From NCBI GenBank assembly GCA_023627715.1, contig JAMAHW010000054.1:69501-133500 (forward strand): 64,000 nt of DNA. The letters run 5' to 3'. Shown here piece after piece: positions 1 through 9,637 of the stretch; within the stretch, counting starts at the first letter, position 1; every line of letters starts with the position of its first letter. A program made the translations under genes and the position numbers. The stretch comes from Periconia sp. R9002. Its lineage: Eukaryota > Ascomycota > Dothideomycetes > Pleosporales > Periconiaceae. The notes below the pieces were generated by a model. That model was not told where the DNA came from. It searched no databases and worked only from the letters and a program-made list of their open reading frames with translations.

Positions 1-63
1 GGTGAATCCATTGAAGCCTATCGCAAGGCCTCGAATGAAGCTTTGGATGCAGGATGGAGATAG
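1..63 (+). CDS. possible C-terminal end of an upstream gene (partial)
   Basis: Reading from base 1, one frame gives about 20 plausible residues (ending EALDAGWR) before a TAG at 61-63. Codon choice looks coding, but the segment is too short to assign a family. It would be the 3' end of a gene lying mostly left of the window. It could equally be chance open sequence in the leader of the next gene. Confidence 0.25.
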   Translation, partial: GESIEAYRKASNEALDAGWR

Positions 64-209
64 AGGAGCACTGCATACCTACAAGAATGAGCACTAGGGC
101 ACGTGGTTTGCTTTGCCAAGCCGCGCTTACCCGCTTGCACTTGCTTGTACCACTCTCCCAGTCAAGAACTTGCTCATGGTCGCGTCAAGTTATTTTCAAT
201 GTGAATACG

Positions 210-1759
210 ATGCCTGATCATACAAAAGCTTACGTCGTGAGCGCTTTCTTACTAGGTGCAGCATTGACTGTCCTGTATCAAAAACAAACCCTGCATAATG
301 GCCATGAACAGGCTCAGATTTTGGAGCGCCATTCAAAACAGCTTCGTCAATTGTTAGCAAAACTATCAGGTGTAAATGATCTGGACACCCTGCAAAAAAG
401 CTTGAAAGAAATCGAGCAAAACCTCGAGAAGGGGGACGCGAACATTAGAGAGGGCGTTGAAGGATGCATCGGCAATACGCCTCTTATAAAAATCAAATCG
501 CTATCTGAGGCTACAGGATGTGAAATACTAGCAAAGGCAGAGGTTCGTAATCCTTTTGGGGTTGTGTAAGATCTGGAGCTGACGTGTAATCTAGTTCCTA
601 AACGGTGCGGGAAACAGTCCAAAAGACCGGGTTGCATTGAGCATCATAGAAATGGTTCGTGAACTTGTATCAGAGAGCGCTAGTCAATCCTAACAACAGA
701 CCAGGCGGAAGAGAAGGGTCTGTTAGCTCCGCATTCTGGTGATACCATTTACGAAGGCACGGTGGGTAGTACTGGCATCTCACTTGCTGCAATATGTCGT
801 GCACGTGGCTATAAGGCACACATGTAAGTACCAGAGTCACCACAGAGTCGAAGCAATCCGGTGACCGTTCCCAGTTGTATGCCAAACGATATGGCAGTCG
901 AAAAATCAGACCTCTTGCTCAAGCTTGGGGCCGAAGTAGAGAGAGTGCGGCCAGCGCCTATCGTGGACCAGAATCAGTTTGTCAACCTGGCACGCACAAG
1001 AGCCAAAGAGCATACGGCGGACCCAGAAAAACCTGGTAGAGGATTGTTTGCTGACCAGTTCGAAACAGAGGCGAACTGGCGGGCTCACTTCACAGGTACT
1101 GGCCCGGAGATCTACGAACAAACAGGTGGCTGTCTGGACGCATTCGTCAGTGGCGCTGGAACGGGCGGCACTATATCTGGTGTTGCTCTATCTTTGAAAT
1201 CAAGATTGCCAGATCTCAAAGTGGTGCTTGCAGATCCCCAGGGCAGCGGATTATTTAATAAAGTGAAATATGGTGTCATGTTTGATACAAAGGAAAGAGA
1301 AGGAACTCGGCGGAGACATCAGGTCGACACTATAGTTGAGGGTATTGGAATCAACCGTGTGACTCACAACTTTGAAATAGGCAGAGAGCTCATAGATGAC
1401 GCCATAAGAGTGACAGATGAACAGGCCATTAGTATGGCACGGTGGTTGGTTGAGAACGACGGTATCTTTGTTGGAAGCAGTAGTGCTGTGAATTGTGAGT
1501 ACGACCCAAAAAAACGGTGTGGAAACAAGACTGACTCACAAGCAGGCGTGGCTGCCACAAAACTGGCAAAGCAACTCGGCCCTGGTCACCGCATCGTAAC
1601 GCTTCTATGCGATAGGTGAGCATTCTACCTATCAACAACATTACCGACTAACTCCTTTTTCGCAGCGGCGCCAGACATCTGAGCAAGTTTTGGGCCAACA
1701 CAGAACCAATAGGGGGCACAGACAAGGACGTATCACTGGAAGATATTCTGGAACCATGA
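210..1759 (+). CDS. cysteine synthase-like PLP enzyme, membrane-anchored (Mcy1-type)
   Basis: This is a six-exon gene with introns at 543-594, 667-704, 824-874, 1495-1545 and 1616-1665, giving 435 residues. It belongs to the fold-type II PLP family (PALP). The lysine expected to bind PLP is K121 in NSPKDR, and the phosphate-binding glycine loop is GAGTGGTISG. Met at 210 was chosen because a hydrophobic segment, AYVVSAFLLGAALTVLY, follows directly. This matches the N-terminal outer-mitochondrial-membrane anchor of yeast Mcy1 (YGR012W). An upstream in-frame ATG at 54 would add 52 unremarkable residues. Family members make cysteine from O-acetylserine and sulfide or carry out related beta-replacement, but the physiological role of the Mcy1 branch is unclear. 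The 38-nt second intron is very short, though the protein reads through cleanly at that join (MVREL-AEEKG). Confidence 0.88.
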
Positions 1760-2450
1760 AGGCGCACCAGCAACATTTCTGGGGTATTAAGAGCTTCCTC
1801 GCGTCCCATGAAGTCACTGAATTTCGAACTTGCATTTATATTGCGGGGACAAATTTAATTCAACTCAGGCAAGGATGCTATAACGCATTCTCAGCCTTGT
1901 GAAATGCCCACCCACGCGATGTTCAGGTGCTAAACGCCTCTGCACCACGGGTATAACGTACAGCCTTCACAATGCCGACAACATTCAAGTGATACACGTG
2001 ACTTTGGAAAGGACGGCAGGCATGGAATACCCACATTGAAGGACGCTCAAATCAACTGTACGACGTCGGGTTGATCACAAGTCTCAAAAGTTGCGTAAAT
2101 CTGTTTGATAGTGACAGTTGCTGGCACTATGGGAGCCACTATTCAATTCGAGACATGTCACAAGTGCAGACAAAAGGTTGGGCCCTTCACAATACACTGT
2201 TCATGTCTTAAATTTGGCAGCAAATAAACAAAGACAAGTTTGTTAGATCTAACAATAAATTCTCCAACCAAAGCCTTTATTCGTTTGTGCAGCCCTATAT
2301 TAATAAAGCCTACTGGGACCTTGGTCGCTCCCCCAACTTTGTACAACCCCAAATTCTACCCCCATACTTTGCATTTTGAAGTTATCAAGCATCTACCAAC
2401 GTAAGATTGCTATTCAGAAACTCTATCAAACCGAAAACAATAATTCGCAC
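1760..2450. other. intergenic region
   Basis: This stretch holds the 3' flank of the cysteine-synthase-like gene and the leader of the next gene. It is AT-rich between about 2200 and 2350. No convincing gene or repeat was seen. Confidence 0.6.
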
Positions 2451-3005
2451 ATGGAGGGAAACTATCAGACCGACAAACCTGCCACGCCTGGTGCGGAAGG
2501 CAAAAGCGTCAAGATGCCCCTTGCGCAACGGAACCCAGCACTTGCGAAAAAGATTGAGCAAATGCGCCTTGAGATTGCACCTATAGTCCATGTGTGCACC
2601 GGCAATCCTCCTGAAGACTTTCCAACGTCCATGCTCCAACTCTTCCTTTTGACTGAGCTCCAGCTTGATGCTTTCGCTCACTACTATTCTCAAGCATCCC
2701 CTAGTTCAATCAACCCTACTTCGTCAGACCTCAAATACGCCTACCCTCAAACAATGGACTGGACGAAACCTTTTCTCCACGATGATCCTACTTTACCGGC
2801 CAATTGCAAGCTGACAGATGTCGAGCGTCTGAAGGTCAAAATGCGCATGTTTGCTCGGTTCATCGGTATGCGCGGAGCGGAGACCCCTCTCTGGGAGTAC
2901 GAGCGACAATTCGAGATTCTTAGGAACAAGATCGAGCGCAGTGTGCGGGACGAGGAGCTGTCTCGTAGCAAATTTTATTGGGGCCCCAATGCACGGATGT
3001 TTTAA
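2451..3005 (+). CDS. uncharacterised small protein
   Basis: A single-exon ORF encodes 184 residues starting at the first in-frame ATG (2451). I do not recognise a named domain. The sequence is well composed and low in repeats. It has a Lys/Glu-rich start, a central segment with PPEDFP and a hydrophobic stretch around LLTELQLDAFAHYY, and a basic amphipathic C-terminal half (KVKMRMFARFIGMRG) ending in YWGPNARMF. There is no signal peptide or membrane helix, so an intracellular globular protein is likely. The frame also stays open upstream of the ATG to about 2376, so a longer form cannot be excluded. Confidence 0.6.
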   Translation: MEGNYQTDKPATPGAEGKSVKMPLAQRNPALAKKIEQMRLEIAPIVHVCTGNPPEDFPTSMLQLFLLTELQLDAFAHYYSQASPSSINPTSSDLKYAYPQTMDWTKPFLHDDPTLPANCKLTDVERLKVKMRMFARFIGMRGAETPLWEYERQFEILRNKIERSVRDEELSRSKFYWGPNARMF

Positions 3006-3547
3006 CTTTACGGGGTGAAGATGGAAACTAACCCGTGGCTTTGTATTTGTATTGGATCGATGGGCGGCATTGGCAGGAACAGTGCGGACACTGCATTTGC
3101 ATACTTGATAGCATTTGGGCATTTACATAAAGGCGGATTGCATGGCTAGCGGCCTGGAAAGCATCATGGCGATAGCGTACGAGAAGGACTGTATCATGTG
3201 AACGTATTTTTGTTTTGATTTTTTGTTCGTTTGTGTCCTTGGTATTAACGTATATGTAGTTAGTTCTTCCCCTTTGTCGAAATGCCCGAAAAGCCACATA
3301 CACAGATGCGGTGTGAATTTATCGCTTATCTAGATGCCAACTCACGGGGGAGTGCTTCGGGACGTTTTCCCAGCCACTATAACGGCCGTTTGGACCCATT
3401 CACGGAATAGTACTTCGGGGCGTTTCTCCAGCCAATAAACGTGCTTCATTAGGCCATGTAACTCCTAGAAGACCTCTACCTTTGAGATTTGATAGACCTA
3501 GCTCAACCTCTACCTTCGACCTATCTTCTATTTGCAATCTGTATATC
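3006..3547. other. intergenic region with degenerate tandem duplications
   Basis: This is the 3' flank of the preceding ORF and the promoter/leader of the Zn2Cys6 gene. It contains the repeat pair at 3341-3440 and a shorter pair (CCTCTACCTT at about 3473 and 3507). No gene was seen. Confidence 0.6.
3341..3440. repeat. imperfect direct repeat, two copies 58 bp apart
   Basis: Copy 1 lies at 3341-3383 and copy 2 at 3399-3440. They share the pattern TCACGG-rAGT-CTTCGGG-CGTTT-CCAGCCA-TAAAC with scattered substitutions. The pair is in the promoter region of the Zn2Cys6 gene. Confidence 0.7.
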
Positions 3548-3628
3548 TGATATGAGTGTCTCTCTCCGTCCGCTACTGGCTTCGATTCGACATAAGTGAT
3601 ATGAGTACCCCTCTCCGTCCGCTACTGC
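3548..3628 (+). repeat. direct repeat duplicating the start-codon region
   Basis: Copy 1 (3548-3579) and copy 2 (3597-3628) are near-identical 32-mers 49 bp apart. Both contain TGATATGAGT and CTCTCCGTCCGCTACTG. Copy 2 carries the main start codon of the Zn2Cys6 gene; copy 1 carries an upstream ATG. Confidence 0.85.
3552..3599 (+). promoter_or_regulatory. upstream ORF mimicking the main N-terminus
   Basis: The ATG at 3552 opens a 15-codon uORF (MSVSLRPLLASIRHK). Its TGA at 3597-3599 ends one base before the main ATG at 3601, whose product begins MSTPLRPLLPAVPGR. The uORF arises from the local duplication and is placed to affect initiation if it lies in the mRNA leader, which is inferred. Confidence 0.6.
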
Positions 3629-6348
3629 CTGCAGTTCCAGGAAGACGACCACCACCGCCAAGGGAGGACCCGCCGAAGAGGCGGAAAACATCAAACGCGT
3701 GTGATGCTTGCCGACTATACAAGTCAAAGGCAATACCCTCCAAGCTAGTGGAATACGGGCTAGATAACTAACTAAACTAAAGTGCAGTGGAGAGCAACCA
3801 GTATGTATAGCATGCACCAAACGTAATACAGCGTGTAGGTACTCCGAAATAGAAGCACGCAAAGCCAGCCAAAGATACGAAGATCTTCAAAAGCGTCAGT
3901 CTTCGCATGAAGAATTTCTTAATCTTATTAGAACACTTCCAGAGCAGGATGCTACTGAGCTTTTCCTCCGAGTACGAGCTGGAGGAGACACGGCAACAAT
4001 CGTAAAAGACGTCCAAGATGGCACGGCTCGAGATACCTCCCGCGAGAATATAGAAACAAGACCGCCGTCAGTACGTGAAGACGATGAAGACCTCCGCGAA
4101 TCTGAAAGTGGATATGAGGATCTGGTTGCGTTGCTGATGAACTTACCCGATGACGAGTCCCTCGATGTACTTCGGCAGATAAAAGCGAACATCAGCCCCG
4201 AACCCAATACAGCCAACTCCCAGGCTAACGTCGGGAGTTCTTCACAAACTGGCTCGCAGTCGGAAAGACGAAGAACACTTAAACGCAAAGGAAAGCAATC
4301 GGAGGAAACACCGCCGGGGTCAGACATTGGTCGTGTGCTCGCCTCGACGAGATCATTGTTGAGGACACCTTCCCTCCATCGGACAAATATAGGTCTTTTG
4401 CCGCCGATGGACACGGCTATAGAGTTCGAGCTGGTAGCCTCGCATCCGAAAGTGTACCCTAGCTTGATCCCGTTGGATGTTGGTAGTATCGACCTTAGTC
4501 TGTTAGGTATTTCCCCGTTGGCTTATTTCGGCCGAACAAACCTGGCCACACGGTCAAAAGGTAGCCACAACACAAGGGCTCGGACGCGACCGCGACCGCC
4601 CTAATCACTTTCTCCAGGCAGAATCATGCTCAACAGTCGGAACCAGAAAGTGCCGTCGTCAGGGTTTTCAGCTACTGATAGGTATGCAGTCCTCAATGAA
4701 GCGGTGGCGAGCGAATTCGGCGATCTCGTCGACGCCCGTCTGGCACATATCCAAGTCTGGCAGTGGACTGATATACGCATATCCAACGTCACTGCTGCTA
4801 AATCTATTAGTTTGGCTCTTGAAAAGGATAGCTGTTTTTGGGGGCTTCCTAACATAGACCTATTTCTTGATGATCTGGTCAGTGGCGGGACTCGGTTCTG
4901 CTCGAAGCTCCTCGTCAACGTCGTTATGGCATGGTCTTTCGTAAGTAACGATAACAAGCTTGTTCAAATGCGATATTGCTCACGGTTCCGTTAGCAAGCA
5001 TATGCTTATTTTGACCCTGAAGTGATAGCATTGATTCCTATGTTCGTGGATGAAGCTATCCGGCTTTACGACGAAGAAAAAGGAGTGGATAGTCTGAACA
5101 CGCTCGCCGCCACGACGCTGTTCGTGCAAACTTGCTTCCTCCTCGGGAATGATGTGTTGCCCAAGCAGCTCCTGGCCGATAATGCTGCTATGGCGAAACG
5201 ACTTCAACTGTATGATGTTACCCCAGACAGTCCGTCAAGCCCTCTGGATCTTCAAGACGAAGATGTGAAAACAGCGGCTGCGACTGCTGCGTGGGCTTCA
5301 TTCAATCAACAAATGTAACAGCGAGGAGAGCGTGCTATATAGATCTTAGCTAACATACACAGCTTGGTATCAATAAGTTGGCGTGTTGAGTCGCTGGTGC
5401 GATTTCCTCCTAACCTCCCAATTCCTGGTGATCTGTCAGCACCAGCCTCCTTAGGTCGGCCATTGCCACCCTATCAAGGACCAATATATGCTCATGTCTG
5501 TAAACTGTGGGAAATTGCATCCGAGATGAGCCACCTCTATTTTCATCATGAAGGTGCAATATTGTTGACTAATGCCGAAGCCATTTTCCAGAAGTTGTTG
5601 GTGTGGGCCGATTCTCTCCGACAAGATAGCATGCGTGGAAAGGAGCACGATGACCGAGTGACGAGTCTTCAGTAAGTTGTTCATCCCGGAGTAATGAAAT
5701 AGACTGACACGACGTAGCGCATGGTTCCACGCTATAGTAGTGGATCTCTTCCAGCCTTTCGCAGGTTTGAAGCCTCAGCCAAAGCTTACAACCTTCTCCG
5801 CGACCGCACCGACACCAGCGAAGGTCATCGAGACATCCATCAAACAGCTGAAGCGAATCGTCTACGACCATCGGGCAAACTCAAAGACCGGAAATTACGG
5901 ATTCAATTACCAATCAGCCATGTTGCACGTGCTCAACCACATCTTGCATGACTACAGTAACAAAGAGGCCCACTTCTACTTCCTACTTTGCATGCGCGGA
6001 TACCAGAACCTCGCTCGTACGCTCCCTCTGTTTGGTGGCATAGTGCAGGGAATCAGTACTATGGCGGTACATATTGGAACCATACTCCCTGCAGACGCGC
6101 TGAAATTGTTTGAAGAGATCAAAGCTGAGATAAAGTTGATTCAGGAGGTTAGGAGTACGTATTGCATCGATACATATCGCTCTTATAAGGATGCGGACAA
6201 AGCTACAGTGCAGCACCTCATGGACGAGTTTCAGGAATTGCAGGTAACGCGGGGAGGGGAACAGCAGATGTCTGATGAGTGGGATGGAGATGCTGTGGGA
6301 ATGTTCACCACTTTGCTTCAGGATGAGGAAGAAGAACAGGGATGGTAA
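3601..6348 (+). CDS. Zn2Cys6 transcription factor
   Basis: This six-exon gene has introns at 3730-3782 (GC-AG), 4561-4617, 4941-4994, 5315-5362 and 5672-5717, giving 829 residues. The N-terminal zinc cluster uses Cys34, 37, 44, 51, 54 and 61 (CDAC-x6-C-x6-C-x2-C-x6-C), preceded by a basic run (KRRK) and followed by a coiled-coil-like linker (about residues 62-90). The long C-terminal region has the helical segments found in fungal zinc-cluster regulators (WTDIRISN, DLFLDDL, FCSKLLVNVVMAWSF). It is expected to bind DNA in the nucleus; its targets are unknown. The first intron falls exactly before Cys44 and is needed to build the finger. The start at 3601 is the first ATG giving the finger, but an upstream ORF created by a local duplication precedes it. 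The neighbour downstream is a HET gene on the same strand. Confidence 0.85.
3730..3782 (+). other. GC-AG intron inside the zinc-cluster codons
   Basis: The splice is AAG|GCAATA ... ACTAACTAAACTAAAG|TGC. A CTAAC branch motif lies just upstream of the acceptor. No GT donor near the join restores the Cys44 frame, so a GC donor is inferred. Confidence 0.65.
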
Positions 6349-6839
6349 GAAATCATTGGCAGGGCGGATGTAGACAAAGTTGAAGAAAGCTGTAACGTAG
6401 TAAACGATACGAATATACGGCCGTGGCGTCAAAATTTACCGGTGTGCACGTCCTGACTGAGGACTTTACTGTGAACAACTACTGTGTCGACACCGCAAGT
6501 AATTCAATACTCTGCAATGAACTATACTTTGATTTTTTAATACGACAGTGGCGTCAAGAGTCAATTGCATGCACCTACGTACTGACGATTGGTTGTCGCC
6601 GTTCCCCTGGACATCCCCAATATCTGCTGTTTGGGAGAGTTTACTTACGAAAGAAATCTTTCTTTACCTTACTACGATGAATCCCTTCTCTGATGGTACC
6701 TGGCAACCTCTTATTTGATTGGTACATGCAGGGGGGCTTCGTATGCATAGATTAGTAACAAAAACCTCGTAGGATTTAACCAGCGGTCTTTCCAATCCAG
6801 GTTTAGGAACTCATAAATGTGTCAGTCCTTAGCGTAAAC
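6349..6839. other. intergenic region
   Basis: This is the 3' flank of the Zn2Cys6 gene and the promoter of the HET gene. There is a faint similarity between about 6427 and about 6550 (GTGGCGTCAA followed by TGCAC and CTGAC). No supported gene was seen. Confidence 0.5.
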
Positions 6840-8696
6840 ATGCCGCCTAGGCAGAAACGCCGCCGACGTAGTTTCGAATACAGTCCTTTGCGTTCCAGTC
6901 ATGTCAGACTGTTAGAGATCGTTCCTGGACGCAGTTTACACGCCGATATTCATTGCAGGCTGCAGGATTACCGTTTAGACTCGGCTCCGCGATACGAAGC
7001 TCTGTCTTATACATGGGGCGATGAAGCGCCTACATGCCGGATATCAATAGATGGCTTACCCTTCTACATTCGACAAAACCTCAGAGATGCGTTGCGCCGA
7101 CTGCGACAACCTCAAGGCATACGAGTCATCTGGATCGATGCGATATGCATTAATCAAAGGAGCACAGAGGAGAAAAACGTCCAGGTGCCTTTGATGGATC
7201 AAATATATTCCAGAGCAGAACGGGTTGTTGTTTGGATGGGTGAAGAGGAATTCGACACTAGAAAAGCTATTGACTTTATTCCACATTTGACCTGCGTTGC
7301 TAAAGTTGATAACGAAGGGTTTTGGCGGTTACTTCTTGGACAAAACGAGTTTCTCCGGCGTATGTCGTCTCTTATTCGACTGTTCTACCGTCCCTGGTGG
7401 CGAAGAGTATGGGTAATTCAGGAAGTGGCACTGGCTCCCGATGTCCTCGTTGTATGCGGTTCTCATCATATCCCTTGGTCCATCTTCCACGCTTTCGTTA
7501 TAGCGTGGATGGATACTGGACATGGACCGCATTTCAGAGAGCTCGACGCCCTTCAAAAAGCTGCGCTTCGTACTCTTGGCATGCTTGTCTCCGGCTTTTC
7601 AGAGGCATTAGTAAGACTGCGTCAGGAACTTTTAACTATACCCTCTGGACTTGAGTTTTTCGCGCTGCCGAATTTGCTATGGTCGTTCAAGTACCGATCG
7701 GTTACTGATCCCAAGGACAGAATTTACGGCCTTTTGGGCCTTCTAAGTAATCACGGCGTTCAGGTTGACTACAGCAAATCGACTGAGGATGTATACATAT
7801 CATTTTTCTCCTCGTGTCTCTTGGAAGACAGAGGCTTGGACTGGTTTCGTTGGATGACTGGAGAGTGCTACGAGCCCAATGAGTTTTGTCTTCCATCCTG
7901 GGTACCCAACTTCGGTCCGAGAGCTATGAAGCCGGTCTCCTCCTTTCTACCCTACCCAGTTCAAGGAGAGCGGCAGCGGGTGTTCTCCAGCGCCGGGCCA
8001 GATCGGTCAAGATCCTTGTCTACTATTCAGTTTGAAGATGATCATCGCACACTGGTTCTTCAAGGTTGTTTGTTTGACGTGGTTAGTCAACGCGGACGTA
8101 AATTCCCATTACCCGATGATATCTACCTTGCCGGCTGCCCAACCGAACAGATCATCTCCCACTGGAAGAGGATGGCACTAAATATTGAGTCTGAAATGTA
8201 TCCTTCGCCTCATGCTAGAGACAATGCTTTTTGGAGAACGTTTTTGACGGACCGACAAATCGAAGGGTTTCATTTCGAGGAAAACGCTGGGTGGAGACCA
8301 GCGCAGCGGCTCCCACCTAAAATAAAATGTGTTCCCCCTAAAAACGCGTTCGAGGAGCACAAGTTGCTGCGGGCTGCGGACAGTCGATCATGTGTCAACG
8401 GACGGAGATTCAGTATAACTAGGAAGGGTCACTTCTGCTTACTGCCACCGACTGCGCGGGTGGGGGATTTGGTCTGCGTATTGCTAGGCGGAGAGGTGCC
8501 CTACGTGTTGAGGCGTATCGATAATCAAAGTCAAGAGTTCTATACGATAGTGGGTGAATGGTGAGTTGCCATAGCATTGCGTACGAGGTCGATCACTAAC
8601 GTGGCTATCAGTTATGTGCATGGAATAATGGATGGTGAGGCTATAGCAAACCATTTGAAAGGCAAAGAAACGTGGGATATTTTTCGGCTCCGGTGA
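6840..8696 (+). CDS. HET-domain (heterokaryon incompatibility) protein
   Basis: A two-exon gene (intron 8561-8611) encodes 601 residues. A HET domain spans about residues 50-205, with the hallmark blocks YEALSYTWGD, NLRDALRRLR, WIDAICINQ and YSRAERVVVWMGEE. The C-terminal exon restores the usual ending GECYVHGIMDGEA. HET domains occur in fungal allorecognition and cell-death proteins; some resemble TIR domains. No NACHT, WD40 or other recognition module is visible, so this is a stand-alone HET protein of the kind that is numerous in Pezizomycotina. The first ATG of the frame is at 6840, followed by a very basic N-terminus (PRQKRRRRSF). Its partner or trigger cannot be inferred. Confidence 0.88.
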
Positions 8697-8918
8697 GGTA
8701 GAGTGTGTTTCCGAGAGATATCTAGGTAGTTTCGTGTGTATTTTTTTAGTCGTTTGATATAATTGTTCTTCCGATGTTGTTCCAATATCACACAGATAAA
8801 CTGCTGTGCAGCAATGCAGAACGGTTGTGCTATTGATGACTCAATAAAAAAGGGGTTTTGGTACACTGTCTGGGTGACTGTGGCGATGAATGTGGCAAGT
8901 AAGTACCCCCAAAAATGC

Positions 8919-8924
8919 AAAAAA
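8919..8924 (-). terminator. Pol III oligo-T terminator of the tRNA
   Basis: Six A on the plus strand give T6 on the tRNA strand, 17 nt past the tRNA 3' end. A T5 run (8911-8915) follows as a possible backup. Confidence 0.7.
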
Positions 8925-8941
8925 GAAGGCGAACAGAAGAC

Positions 8942-9049
8942 TGTTCCTGGTGGGGGTCGAACCCACGACATCCGCATAACCAAGTGAAGGCCATATTGAT
9001 CTGACGATCGAATATAAGAACGGCGCGCTAGCCACTGCGCCACAGGAAC
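8942..9049 (-). tRNA. tRNA-Ile(UAU) with intron
   Basis: The minus strand folds as a tRNA. The acceptor stem GTTCCTG pairs with CAGGAAC; the D arm is GCGC-loop-GCGC; the T arm is GTGGG-TTCGACC-CCCAC. The anticodon loop starts CTTATA, giving anticodon UAU (complement of 9014-9016). An intron of about 34 nt (about 8979-9012) follows the base after the anticodon, as in other fungal tRNA-Ile(UAU) genes. The anticodon stem has a possible U-U opposition at its loop end. It decodes AUA. Confidence 0.88.
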
Positions 9050-9637
9050 TTGTGAATCTCGCTGTGAGATCTGTGGCATTTTTTGGGAGAAGTTTCGCAT
9101 TGAATAGTATATAAGGTGATGCTGTTCAAGCTGCCAGCAATCAGCCATGGTGTTAGTGCCGTCTTATCTTCGATTAATGGTCAGCCGAATTATTAGCTGG
9201 GCGCGGTCTTTTCCATGGAGTCATACGTGGGTGGAGAAGCTGCAGCCAGGGTCTGGCCATCGATCGATCATCAGGACCATCTGACGTGCTTCGGAACGGA
9301 GCTACATCCTAGCTCCCGCGAGAGCTTCATGTCTCCAACCTCCCCCCATTCTCTTCCCTTCTCTGTAACAGCACCAAATTCGGGATTCATTGCGCAATTT
9401 TTGATCTCTAGCTGTATCAATCAATAGACAAACGGTAGGTTCCTTTTCTCTATGGCTATGACGCAAGGGCTGCACCCAAAAGCGGTAGGGGCGCCTACTC
9501 ACGCCTCCGCTCCACAACCACCTGGAGCAGCACTGCAAGACAATCCTCTGCCCAACCCCCAAACTCCAGCTGTTTGCCCTTGGGAGCTTTCATTCGTTTC
9601 AAAATCGCATTGATACCACACTCATTTTCCTGCCAAC
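9050..9637. other. intergenic region
   Basis: This holds the internal-promoter flank of the tRNA and the promoter of the peptidase gene. A TATATAAGG element is near 9110. No supported gene was seen. Confidence 0.5.
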
